From Aphis gossypii (Eukaryota; Arthropoda; Insecta; Hemiptera; Aphididae): a stretch of DNA of 64,000 nucleotides. The position numbers and the translations under genes are program-made. The notes beneath the pieces were generated by a model. The model worked only from the letters and a program-made list of their open reading frames with translations, was not told where the DNA came from and did not search any database. Positions 26,359-38,375 of this stretch are shown one piece after another (the stretch's first letter is position 1; every line of letters starts with the position of its first letter). The stretch lies in contig NC_065531.1 of assembly GCF_020184175.1 (NCBI RefSeq), forward strand, positions 15,149,213 to 15,213,212. Direction: 5' to 3'.

Positions 26359-28005
26359 TTATATTGTTGAATGATCCATTATGTTCTTGATCAATGATGG
26401 AGCAATCCTAGAATTTAAATTAAAAAAATTTAAGCTATTATAATTATTAACTTTAAAGTAATTATCACACAAATCAATTTATAAATGTATATTATACATT
26501 TAATAATGCAAAACAAATCAATATAAATGAATTAAAGTCCATGTTTCACATGTTGACTACGTCTATTTTTTAATGATGTTCACTCTAGTTGGTACATATA
26601 ATATAATAATTAAGAATGTTTAAGTAAATAAGTAGAAACTACACTCATAACTTTTAGTTTTGAGTGAAAATAATAAACAATTTATATTAAATCTATATTT
26701 GGCACACTAAATGCCAAATGTATCAAAATACTTATATTATATATTTATATTACATATAATATATTATTGGACAACCTTAAGAACACAAATAGGTGTTGAC
26801 ACACAGTCTACATATTAAACAATGTTAGCATATTTTATTAACAGATAAAAACAATTATTAAACATACTTTTTCATCATGTGTTCATAAATCGATACTGGA
26901 ATGATTGTTATAGTAATACAGTCTGCAGCATTAGCAATAATGTCTACTACTTGTTTGTCTTTCATGCCGATAATATTTTGTCCATTGATTTCCAATAACT
27001 GATGATCTGTGAGCACTCCATTACGAGCTGCTGATGAATCTTTGACAATATTATTAATTTTACCATTTTTGAATTGAAATCCAATCTGGCCAGCACGGTC
27101 TTTATACAAATTTATAGTACGTTCCAAAGGCCTAAAATAAAAAAAAAAACATTAATAAATATAATCACTAGAAATTCTTTTAAGTTTACCTGTCTCTGAC
27201 AATAACACAAATGTTATTAACTGAACATTCTCTAAAAATTTTGTTGACTTTGTCAACACTCATTCCCGCAACAAAAACTTCATTTATTTGTAATATTTGA
27301 TCACCAAATCTTAAACCAGCCTTAGCAGCAGGACTTTCTTGTACTACAACACTAACAAATATTCCATTGTTGAATGTGGACATTTTTAATCCTATTTGGC
27401 CTTTCCCATCTTTACATAACACCAACTAAAATATCAAAAACAAATGTTAGCATTTGATAATTCTACAAACACAAAAAATAATAATACAAGTACAAATCAC
27501 TCATTTACCTTACGAACACCATTTGTCACTTGCACTACATTATCCTGGAAAGGAGTAGCTACAACATTATTTTTTGATTGGCTATTCTGGGAAGGAATGT
27601 CAATGCTGTTATTTTGTGCTAAGATACTAAGCTCTAATCCCATATAATCATTGAGTATCGGGTACATGGCGTTTAATGATTCTTGATCCATACCCGATGG
27701 ATGAGGTGGACAGATAGCCATAAACGGAGGTGGATTTTCATTATGTTGGACAATTTGATTTTGTGTCTGCAATATGTTTAAACCAAATTTAATTATGTAA
27801 CAAATACAAAATATGTACCTTTTAATAATTAATTGTGAAAATTTAATTACACATTATAAGGCAAATATTTAATGTAAATTGTTAAAATAAATATTAAAAT
27901 CTAATTCCGAACAGTTAACAATTCACAAGCGAGGATATAACACATACAACATACCTTAATAAATTCGTCCAATTTTAAATCTTCCAAAGAAGGATACAGT
28001 GACAT
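26359..28005 (-). CDS. Sdcbp: Syntenin-1-like tandem PDZ scaffold (complete, 5 exons)
   Basis: Exons on the minus strand: 28005-27955, 27766-27509, 27425-27190, 27131-26868, 26407-26359. All are GT-AG and in phase, giving 285 aa (human syntenin-1 has 298). Syntenin binds syndecan and other C-terminal peptides and phosphoinositides, and links them to ALIX and exosome formation. The start MSLYPSLEDLKLDEF is almost that of vertebrate syntenin and contains an ALIX-type LYPSL motif (residues 3-7); a second, weaker YPIL lies at 52-55 before NDYMGL. PDZ1 spans about 104-182 (carboxylate loop GQIGLKM; LRFGDQILQIN) and PDZ2 about 185-262 (GQIGFQF; KDSSAARNG; EINGQNIIGMKD). The linker VRDRPLERT between them is family-typical. 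The last exon supplies IAPSLIKNIMDHSTI, matching the usual APSIMKSLMDH tail. Without it the frame reads through the donor into a false stop at 26858. Confidence 0.95.
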
Positions 28006-28200
28006 GATGTCGGTGTGGCTTTACAGAGCGAAGTACAAAAAAATTTAGTAGACTGGAAAACAACTCTTGAAAAACTAGAGACGAAAAGATTGTATGGCGA
28101 CCATAGACGAGAATATGACTACTACAAGACCACTTAATTGTAACAGTATAAGTATAATAGTAAGCAGTGTCAGTGCACTAAAGTTATATTGTTCTGAGTC
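28006..28200 (-). promoter_or_regulatory. 5' UTR and promoter region of syntenin
   Basis: Directly upstream of the syntenin ATG there is a stop-rich, less AT-biased leader. A single-exon 5' UTR is plausible because no acceptor is needed to explain the start. No core promoter motif is convincing by eye. Confidence 0.35.
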
Positions 28201-28889
28201 CTGTGGTTATAGTGTATGAAAATGTTCCACAATGGTATGACTGTAGTCTGAATGAGTCATTTGTTATTGTTTTACATTATCTCTTTCCTACACAGCTGTT
28301 AACCACCTAATGGCAGGATGACACAGGTGATAAGGCGTCAGAAATAGTGCCATATGGATACGGGGTCAATGATTTATTTATTTTTTACTATTATTTATTA
28401 ATTATTATATTATATCATATTATTACAATTTAATTTAAAAGATTTCAAATTTAACAAAATTAATAAAAATAGGTTATTAATGTTATTGTTATAAGTTTAG
28501 ACAGTTTGGTAATTCATAATATATATTAAGCACATTATTATATTATCATTTTCAATATACAATAAATTTTCAAAAAATGTTTTTTCAGTTATTTAAAGGC
28601 TTTAAAAATTTAATGGCTGGGTCAAAATTTTAAAAAATGTTTTACAAGATCACACAATGATAGTGGTGTAATTGTATAAATGTTAAATATATATTATTAT
28701 AATAATTAAATAATTAAATACTAATAATAAAATAAAAAATGTATAATATTTAAAAAAATATATAATACCTATCATATCTACTCAGATTAATCTTAAACCA
28801 TGGGGGAGTTTAAGTTAATCTAAAAATCTTAAAAAATATAAAAAATATCATGATTCATGTCGCAATTTCAAATATCTACATTCTACTGC

Positions 28890-29580
28890 AGTTTAAACAC
28901 TTAACTTTATTTTAAATTCTAAACGAAGTGATGAATGTATTGATTTTATAATGATGAGTGTGAGTGTGTTTTTTTGTATCTGTGTACCAGTGGCGTAATC
29001 AGCAGGAAGGTCTGGTAAACCCGGGCCTACCCACTTTTCTCCAAAACTGAATGTTTTATACTTTTATATCATGTTTTTCATCTAATAAAAATATTCATTG
29101 ATAATCCTTATTACATCAAAATATCGGGCCTACCCAAGAAAAAGTGTCTATAGCTATGCCACTGCTGTGTATGGTATAACTTGTTAAAATGATGATTCGA
29201 TTTTAAAAACTTCGGAGGTGGTTTTCGAAAGTAAAAGTCTTCCAGCAGATTTAAAAAAAAATCGAGAAAAACAACAAAAAAGTGACAGAAAAACGGGAAT
29301 TTTTACGCAAAACCAGTTTTCGACCAAACTAATTTTTTAGTGTTATCTATAATCTATACACAGTTAAATTTTCAAAATATTTTAGGTTGGGCCTATCACT
29401 TTTTAAAGTATTTGTTTTTATAGCGTCAACAGAAATACATCATCTGTAAATAATTTCAACTGTCTTACTTTCACGGTTAATGAGATACAGCCTGATGGTG
29501 ACAGACGGATGGACAGCGGAGCCAAAGTAATTAGAGTCCCGTTTTACGGTACACGCGGAACCCTAAAAAGATTTATATTA
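28890..29580. repeat. Interspersed repeat copy, interrupted by a MITE
   Basis: The left part (gatgaatgtattgatttta, near 28930) matches a diverged copy near 985. The right part, about 29470-29570, reads gagatacagcctgatggtga, then cagacggatggacagcggag, and ends in cggaaccctaaaaa. From memory, a motif of this kind (gatacagcct..gacagacgg..ggaaccctaaaaa) is widespread in insect genomes as a repeat end, but I could not check it. The copy is split by the element at 28988-29164. Confidence 0.5.
28980..29172. mobile_element. hAT-type MITE with 8-bp target-site duplication
   Basis: The element runs 28988-29164 (177 bp). It begins cagtggcgtaatc and ends agctatgccactg; reverse-complemented, the end is cagtggcatagct, so the inverted repeats match at 9 of the first 10 bases. 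Flanking octamers ctgtgtac (28980-28987) and ctgtgtat (29165-29172) match at 7 of 8, as expected for a hAT insertion. Two subterminal gggcctaccca copies occur, at 29023 and 29127, within the non-coding interior. Removing it restores a continuous copy of the surrounding repeat, showing it inserted into that repeat. Confidence 0.7.
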
Positions 29581-29670
29581 CACTAAATATTTGTTGGAGA
29601 ACACAGCTATAATGAAAAAAAAATACTAAACAATACAATTTAGTCATTATTTATTATGTACTGTATATAG

Positions 29671-30400
29671 CAGGGGTGGACAACTGGCGGTCCTCGGACC
29701 GCATCCTGGCATCCATCCCGCGAACCTTTTTTTATCTGGCCCGTCTTACATTTCTATATTACATCATACAATTTTAAAGTTTATCGGCTATACTCTATAT
29801 ATTATTTTATTTAATAGAATAAGCCGCAACACTAAAGGTTATTGGCTACAACCATTAATATTAGTTACAAGTATGGAGCATTAATAATAATATATACATA
29901 ACATAATAAAAGTAGGTATAAAATAATGTGTTTGAAATATATCTAGATAAAATTAGTTGGTATAATTTAGTTAATTTTAAATAATTAAATATTTTTTCTA
30001 TGTTGATTGGCTGATTGAGACTCTATATTTTATAATCTGTATAATATTCTATATCTTCTCCATATAATAATTGTTATTCGGTATTAAACAATGTTAAATG
30101 TCATAACTCATAATATAGTATTTACACAGCATGTATGTATATGTATAGCTTTCAACCATAACTGTTTGTACATTCGTGTTGCGCTGTCGTTGCATTTATT
30201 ATTTTTGTGTTTTTGTAGTGCTTAATAATGTCCGCAAAAAAGCGTAAAATTGATGATAAAAATAAAACTTATAACTATAGGAGAATGACTATTTATTTAT
30301 TATTAACAAAATAAATGCTAATTTAAATGTACAGGTATTTTGAATTACCTTTTTTTTGCTTTCTATGCCCAGGCCCGCTAGATTTTAATTTTCTAAAAAA
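29671..30400 (+). mobile_element. 5' portion of a Charlie-like hAT DNA transposon
   Basis: It starts caggggtggacaactggcgg and goes on with tcctcggaccgcatcc, the typical hAT end (CAGGGGTGG plus a gcggtcc..cggaccgc block) of Charlie-type elements. At 30228 an ATG opens MSAKKRKIDDKNKTYN, resembling the start of transposases of this group (also seen in GTF2IRD2-like domesticated proteins), but the frame stops after 28 codons at 30312-30314. No matching right inverted end or transposase core was found downstream, so this is a truncated, inactive fragment. The right limit is approximate. Confidence 0.55.
30228..30314 (+). pseudogene. Broken N-terminus of hAT transposase
   Basis: A 28-codon frame begins MSAKKRKIDDKNKTYN and quickly reaches a stop. 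The basic AKKRK start resembles the nuclear-localisation-like beginning of Charlie-family transposases. BED zinc-finger and catalytic regions are absent. The remnant is consistent with an old, 5'-only copy. Confidence 0.4.
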
Positions 30401-30518
30401 TAGCCCTCTTGTAACTTTGAGTTACCTATCCCAGGTACATAGCAACATTTGTTATCAAAAGCTAGAAAATTACTCCTTATGGCCGTATGCATGCTTAGGG
30501 TTGAAAAATGATAAATAT

Positions 30519-30531
30519 TTTATTATTTATT
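30519..30531 (-). terminator. Candidate polyadenylation signals of the PH-domain gene
   Basis: Two TTTATT hexamers (AATAAA on the minus strand) at 30519-30524 and 30526-30531 lie about 280 bases past the stop of the PH-domain gene, inside or at the edge of the transposon remnant. Functional use is unproven. Confidence 0.35.
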
Positions 30532-30807
30532 GAGAAAATGTTGAGATAGGTAATAATTGGAATAAATTAACAATTTATCCAATGCTTAAAACTGTTATAA
30601 ACATAACTTAACGATCTCGCTGTATCCTGTATGGTTTAGAAATAATGTGTATTCCACTATTTCACAAAACAAATTTGTTCGAATTATAGATCATATATTA
30701 TGTACAAATAAAAACAATATCTGTTTCAATAGAAAGTTAATTAAAAAAATAAAAATCATATCACGTATACATTTTCTAATGCTTATAAATACTTAATTTT
30801 ACAACAG

Positions 30808-33800
30808 TCAACGGAAGTAATCGGTCGAGTTGATATTTGGTACGTTTTGCCATATTTTGCGATCATGATGTATCATATTTATGACCGGTTCCAAGGAATC
30901 CTCAAAATTGGTCTGATCGGGCAAAAATGAATTCTGTTCATCGCAATTATTGAAGCCCGAGTCGTTTGACCATCTCTTGTACGTGGGAAACATCATGGAA
31001 ACTTCTAGCGAGTCTGGTGTCATGTGCAACGTTCTTAAAATTTGAAAAATCATTATTTTTCTAAATCATATCATTTGACTTTTGATAAGCCATAGTCTCA
31101 AATTATTCAAAATATCTTACTCATAAACTGAAGGTTCCAACGAATCTTGATACACGGTGTTATCAGCATAACGTTTTACCGGTGAAGACATTGAAGTTAT
31201 GGTTAGCCGCCGAAAATGTTCGATAAGTTTTCCATGTGGAATAGGAACGTCGTAGATGACTTCTTTAGAGCCCTTAAATTGATCATTTTTAATAAAAAAA
31301 AAATTAGATTATTTACACATTTAGATAAAATAGTTATTATTTTTTAATATTTTATGGATAAAAAATAATAAAATCTAATAATAAATACCTATACGTAAAT
31401 TAACATAATCGATTAAATTGAATAGGTTCATAAATTCGAAAATACGAGTTTCCACGAGTGTATAGTACTATACACTCGTATACAAATACGTATTTGTTTA
31501 TTGTGTATATAATTTATTTGCGGTGCGCGATGGTGCGAAACCTTTTTTTATACAAGACGACCACCATGGTATTTATTTATTTCGACTATTCAACCTTCAT
31601 CAGAATTTAATTTAATATTCTTATTGATACCCTCTTATGAAACCACTTGTTCATTTAGTATGACATTTTTGGCGAGTATCTGTTATATTTTTCAATACCC
31701 AACTTGGATAACAATGTTTTAAGTACTGGTATATTATAGATCATAATTATGTTTTTTTAAAACATAACTAATGGGTCATGAACATATTGTAAAGGGTACT
31801 TACATTTTTAAAAACGTAAACACCGTCTATTATTTGATATTGTGGCTTCTCATCAAATAAATCATTTTGTTTGTGTTTTTTTTTTATTGGCAAAGGGGGT
31901 GGCTCGTCCTCTTCTTCAACTGATTGCTCGGTCCCATATTCAAGTATTAAATCTGATTCCGTTGTGAAAATTTTACGATCGTTATTTACATATATTACAT
32001 CTACGTTTGCTTCTTGATTATGAAATTCTTCATTTGTTGACATCAAAGTGCTTTCTTCGTCTTTTTCAACATTATAATAGTGTGGAGGTAACTCTGGATG
32101 ATGTTCAGATTTGTCGTCTTTTACCATTGCTTAAAAATAGATAAACACATATTTTAATTAACGTACAATAAATATTAAACATATATATTGGATGTTATAA
32201 TTATATTTTTAATCTATAACCTGGCATAAACTAATTTAAACTGCATAATGCTATCAATCTATAATTTAAATTTTTTAATAATAATAAGTGCATTAATATA
32301 AGTCGTATTAAAAAGTAATTTACTTAATATCTGGTTCTAAAATCAACGATATTGGCGATATAGCTATATTAAACTTACGTTCCGAAGGATTTTGATCGAT
32401 GTGGTTTGGTTCGATTTCAATATAGTCATAATCGTCAGAATCAGAATCTTCGCGATGCTTACCGAAAAACGATACCGATCTACTGATTCTTTTAGATACA
32501 CAGTTATTCGTACATTTTTTGGACATTTGTCTTACGATCTTGGGCATAAGTTCTCTACAACTTTGAGATTTCGCCGGTTCAATCGGCGTACATTTTTCTT
32601 GTGGCTTAAAATAAATGCTTTCATATGACAAACTTCTCGAGCGACAAGACTCCTTATCGCTCACCTGAGACGTCCCAGCTATCGTTTCAGTACGAACGAG
32701 ACCATGAAGCTTCCTATAGAAACTTATACGATTGTCAGATTCGGATTTTCTCAATGCTGACGGTTTTCTATTGTTGCGAGCCATAATATAACGAATATCA
32801 TTTTGCTTATTGTATGCCTCGAAGGATATGCCATCGAACGTCTCTCTCACAGATCTGCCAAATCGTAAGTGATTTTCGTTTATGATACTGCAGTTATTTG
32901 AGTTAGGCTCTATCAAAGGTATTCGGTAAGATGACTGGTAGCTTGTTTCCATATAAGTCGAATTTCGATCTTTAATAAAAGCCAAGTTATTATTTTTAGC
33001 GTCCTTCAAAGCAGTAAACCATTCATCTAAGTCAGATTTTGATTTTGTTCTCTAAAAAACAAAATTATAATAACAAATTAATAAATTTTGATCATTAAGA
33101 TAATCCAATTATAATAATTTCTGTACAGAATATTATCTAAATTAATCGTTAATTATACATTGCTCTTTCTAACCATGTACCTACTATTATATATTAGTGT
33201 TGCTTATAACAAGCTCTTTAATATATTACATTACTTTACTATACTCGTTTTAAACTCGTCACAATCATGTAATTTACTTTAACTTGTTTTTAATTTCTTT
33301 ATAGTTGTATTACATAGCATTATAGATAAGTAGATAACTACTGTAAGTACACCACCTAATACACGTTCAAAGCTTTATAGCAATCATACGAAATCTAGTA
33401 TTTTATTACCTATAATATGAACTTTTATATGAATTGTATCTTATAAATCTTTAAATTATTATAATATGTATATTATATATACCTACCTACTTATTACTTT
33501 ATTATCATATATTAGTAAATTATAACTGTATTTTAATAATGCATAGTTTTATATATATATATAATGATAATGAAATTAATTAAAAGAAACATTATAGTTG
33601 TGTATAGTTATTAATTATTATATTAAGACTATTAAGTATACATTTTATGCACTACCTCCTTATAAACTCTGATGGTCAACATCTAAATTGCATAAAAATT
33701 TAGAACTACATATATATTCAGAATTTGTTTAGGTAATTAAAATAGGAAATCAACAATATTAACTATTAAGCATAAAAACCGCAAACGATTTCATACAAAA

Positions 33801-36800
33801 CTAGCTACATCATCATAAAAATCCATTAAAATTCTCTCACATGAATTTTATCTTATCTAGATTAAGTCGATGCTACCTGTCGACTGAAAATAAAAAATAT
33901 TTTCTAATAGTAAAATAATAATTTTAAAAAGTAGTTAATAATATCAACGAATATGTTCTCTGATCGTATAAGAACCTAATGTAAATTTTTTTTCTGATAA
34001 AATATACTTATTGTAATATTAATATACGAGTATATTGTAAATAAAAATAAAATATTTTAAACATAATATATAATAGGTAAGCATATTTATGTATATAAAA
34101 AAATTAAAATATTTACAAAAATTGTTTCTTTTCCAGTAAAATAAGGTTTAAATCATTATTATCTTCTTTTGTTTTAAAATAAACTGATATCTTTGAAATT
34201 AAATTAATGTTTTTGATTTTCAAATTTAACTGTAAATTTATATTTATGAGAAGTAATAATATTTTGAATTGATATTTCCTTTTAATTTGTAATAATTATA
34301 ATTTATATTCAATGATAAGTAATGCGGTCTTCCATTACGTATTCACCTCTATCCACAATATTCAATAATTATAAAAGAAACTACAAACAATTTAAAAACA
34401 TATTTTATTTTGCGTTACAAGTAAAATAATAATTAATAATACATAAAAAAAGCTCCAGTTTATATCAATATTTTCTTAATATATTATAGAGTTTGAATTG
34501 TTTTAAGTTAAATTTAAAGATATTATACCTTAAACCTTAGGAATGCGTATATTACTTAATAGTATTCAGTTATCCTCATCGATATTATTTATAAATATAT
34601 TTTAAACAATAATCTATTAAAACATGGAAACAAATAAATTCATCAGAAAAATTTGAAGTAAATAGTAAGTTATCTACATTTGTGTTTATTACAATAATAG
34701 TTGGCTTTATAGATATTATTTATTAGTTTTGTATTAGATTTTTTATAATACGTTTTACATCTAAATTTAGTCTGGGAACTTGGTGACTAATGACTAATAC
34801 TCACTAAGATTATAATTTGAGATCTAGTGACGATTTGCAATTGACACGGACCCCGTTGTGCTATAGACAATGCAAGTCCCATGTTAACTGAACCTCTGCA
34901 AGGTGATAAATGATGAGAGTACTCTAATTGAGTTTTAAAATATAATAACAGTTTGCCTTCAAGTACACACCATCTTTTTTTCCAACGACGTACACCAACC
35001 ACTCTCTGTAAAGGAAATAAAATATATATGAAATATAAAATATTAGTAGTTATATTATGATAAAATAATACAATTATTTATTTAATAGTTTAATATAGCA
35101 TAAATCATCAAACATGGTCATTCTATTTATTTGACTGTACACTTATTCAAATAGTAAAAGTATATTTTTAAGTTTTTGACATTTTTTGTAGTACTATTTA
35201 GTAGTGTCTAATGTTGAAAACTTTTGCACATCAGATGAAAAGCCCCTTATTTACTGAACAAAGTTTTTTTTTAATTTTTGATACACTTCAAATGGTTTTA
35301 CAAAACTATAAAATGTTTTATATTTTTTTTTACATATTATTACCTATTTAATATCATATATAGTATTCACTATATTTAGACAATTTTTATAAATTATTAT
35401 ATATACCTGTTAATAGATAAATATATATATTTATTTAACAATTATTATTTTACAATAAGCGTATGTGATGGAGATAACTTGAGGGACAAGAGATAAGAAC
35501 CTATTGGAGGCACTTAAGAGTAGGAGTTTGTTTTTAAAACGTTAGTAAGAGAGAATAAGTAGATATCAAGGAAATGGAGGAAAATATTATCATTTTAATA
35601 TAACAGGTTACGACACCGGGTACGTTTGATTCGTCATCTAGGGTCACTAGGAACAGCGTTATAGTGGATAGTTCGGAAATCAAGGGATTGTTATGATAAT
35701 AGATAAATATAAATTATTAAAACTTTTAAATTTGGATATCCCCCCTCCCATATTTTTAAACTTCGTATTATGTACTTTTTATTTTTAATACATAAAATTT
35801 AAAAAACTTTAAAACTACTTTTTCAAAATTCGATTTTGATACGTCAATATTTTCATAAAAAATATTTAATACATAATTTATATAGTATAAAAGAAAAGTT
35901 GTCATTGGAAAAATAAAAAACTTGTATTACTATAGGACACTCTTTAGACAGCATAAAAAAACTCCAAGAATTTGAAATTATAATCTTTATTATTAAGTAT
36001 ATTTAAAAATTTGAAAAATCATATTTTGAAGAACTGCATCATTATTTATTGAAGAAGCAAAGGAGAGTGTGTATGATTGTTGAATCGTCAAATACATATA
36101 AACATATAATACTTACACCATATATAATAGCTTTAAGTATTGAATAAACGTTTCATTGTATCTATATTTACTTTAAATTTGGACAAAAATTGGATATTTA
36201 AAATTAATAATAATAAACATTTTTCTTCAATTATAAGTTCAATGTTAATATAAGTAGCTTTTAAGATGTAATTAAAAAAAATTTCCATTACATATTATAT
36301 TTATTATAGTTTCTATAATAAATGCAATTTTCAAAATGTTTAGACAAATAGTAAGCTGTTTATTTTATCGTACTATTGTGTACCAACGTAGGCATTGACT
36401 TATAATTTAATAACTATAGGCACAATATAATATGCAATATTTAACAAATTATTTAATAATATATGCAATGTTTTTGATTAAATTCAACAAACCGTAATAC
36501 CGTATTATTAAAAGCTACAAATTATACAGAGTTCACTCAGAACCGTTTTTCGTATGAACTGATTTATCCTTGAATTAAATTTTAATACATCTATTTGCCT
36601 TCTATATACCTTACTCATTAATTATTGAAAAGTTACAGCCGAAATTTATAGTATACAGTCGTATATATTCCTCATATTTTTTTTTTTAGATTTAATAATT
36701 TAAAATGTATTTTAAGTATGCATAATCTCAAATTATTAATTATTATATCATATTAAAAATATTTTTCAAAAAGTGTTTACTTTACTGTATAAATATATGT

Positions 36801-38375
36801 ACCTACAGTATACTTGTGTGCAGTCAACCAACAACAATGTTACATACTGTAATATGAAACCATTAAAAACCATCATAATATTATCAATAGACAATAACTC
36901 ATGAATTATATGAAAAATAATATTTAATAAATTTCCAATCACACATTTGTTTGTTAAGTGTTAAGTATACAGTTTTTACTGTTTTTAAATTAATTTTATT
37001 GACTCATGTAAAATATAATATTATGTCCTTTCTCCCAATGGCCATGATGCTGAGGTTTATCTTTAATAAAATAATAAAAATATATCTATATATAATATAA
37101 AATGTACTATAATATGTCATATAAATAAAGTCCATTACTAACCATTCTGCCTTTTTTTTCTAAATAGCCAGCCATTTTAACAATCAGTTGTTTATCATGC
37201 TTCTTATCTACAATGTCCGGCTGCATATCTATAACAAACACAAAAATGTAGTAAATATAATGATGAATAGGTATCAAATTATTACTCATTGGAATAAAAT
37301 ATCTGATGAGCTGTTACTGTGAAGAGTGCTGTCTATGTGTCATAAAAATTATTTTGATATTATTTTTTTTTCAAAAGTATTTATTTCTATCTATAGAAAT
37401 ACATTTGACCATTTATCTCTAATCTCTTACACATCAAATATAGTTTCAATGTACTTACATCAATAATATAATATATTATGTTCTTACTGTACTACAACTC
37501 AAAAAGATAAAATACAATAGAAAGGGTCAGACTTAGGAACCCTTATTTGGCGTCTCTTTATATTGAGAAGTGAGAACTGCGCCCGTATAAGTAGGGTTTT
37601 ACACTTATCTGTGACACCATTGATGATCAGTGAAAACCTTTTTTTCACCATAAACAATATTACAATGTGTTAATGTCTAAAATATCTAATACGTTTTAAT
37701 TGAACTATGTGATAGTAATTAATAATTATTATAAATCAAGCTACGAAGTTAAACCTCTTTATAGCCAATAATGGCCATGCCCATGTGACTTTTTAAACTA
37801 TACTGAGTGTTTTATACTCTACCAATTACTCGTATCTATTTTTTCCTTCAAATAATATGTAGGAAACATTAATTTAAAAGCCACCTACCGTAATTTCCGT
37901 TCATATACCATAAAGAACCGTTAATCGAATTTTAATGGCTAAAACACTGGAGATCTGGATCGGTTAATATCATACATTGTATAATAAAACCAAACTAACT
38001 ATTCATATTCAATATAGTTGTTTTATTATTAATAAAATAATGTCGATTAATTTAAATCAAAAGTGAATAAGCTTATATCGATATCATTCAATGATTTTTT
38101 AATAAAACTATAAAATTTAGAATTTCTCTTTGGCAAAAAAAAAATATTGTTGTACATATTATAGTCTTGTTCTTATGTGCATCATACAATACTTATAATA
38201 ATATCCGTTTTCTTTTTGAGTTAAATTAATTACGGTCTGCTTAACACACTTCTGTAATGGGTATGTATATGGTAACTAGGTAGATAATGTAGAATAATTC
38301 CTTACGTTGAGCATCAGGTGTTTTTCGCAGTTCAGCGATGAAGTCAAGAATATTTTCTTTGAAAAATAGGTACAT
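30808..38375 (-). CDS. PH-domain scaffold-like protein, 577 aa (7 coding exons)
   Basis: Exons on the minus strand: 38375-38306, 37228-37143, 35005-34805, 33051-32379, 32129-31804, 31272-31121, 31033-30808. Junctions are GT-AG and phases agree. The start MYLFFKENILDFIAELRK was chosen because an in-frame TAA lies ten codons upstream. One pleckstrin-homology domain spans about 42-137: it opens GYLEKKGRM, continues RRWKKRWCVLEGKLLLYF and ends with the conserved tryptophan in DLDEWFTAL. PH domains typically bind phosphoinositides or protein partners at membranes. The remaining 440 residues are low in order and rich in serine, with many R-x-x-S type sites, DSDSDDYDYIEIEP, a proline motif PPPLP (420-424) and VIYDVP (457-462), a good SH2-binding tyrosine motif. 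This suggests an adaptor acting downstream of tyrosine kinases. I do not recognise the exact family. The long frame at 32320 extends past a strong GTAAGT donor at 32378 and is not coding beyond it. Confidence 0.85.
33052..34804 (-). other. Intron 3 of the PH-domain gene
   Basis: Bounded by TTA/GTGAGT and tttttag/AGAACA. AT-rich; no coding or element seen. Intron 2 (35006-37142) likewise holds only AT-rich sequence plus a repeat fragment near 36530 (ctcagaaccgtttttcgtat) and a less AT-rich patch at 35460-35690 with no recognisable frame. Confidence 0.55.
36530..36600. repeat. Fragment of interspersed repeat
   Basis: ctcagaaccgtttttcgtat followed by ccttgaattaaattttaata and catctat parallels ctcagaatcctttttcatgt and ttgaattcaaatttaataca at 1849-1905. 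The two are diverged copies of one repeat family about 35 kb apart. Confidence 0.5.

Noticed and set aside
30327..30533. 68-codon plus-strand frame with PGPLDFNF
   Set aside because: Lies in and beside the hAT remnant and the PH-gene 3' UTR; no transposase motif or homologue recognised.
32320..32378. C-terminal extension of the long PH-gene frame to a stop at 32320
   Set aside because: A strong GTAAGTTT donor at 32378 and the in-phase acceptor at 32130 show the last ~19 codons are intron read-through; using the weaker downstream donor breaks the next frame.
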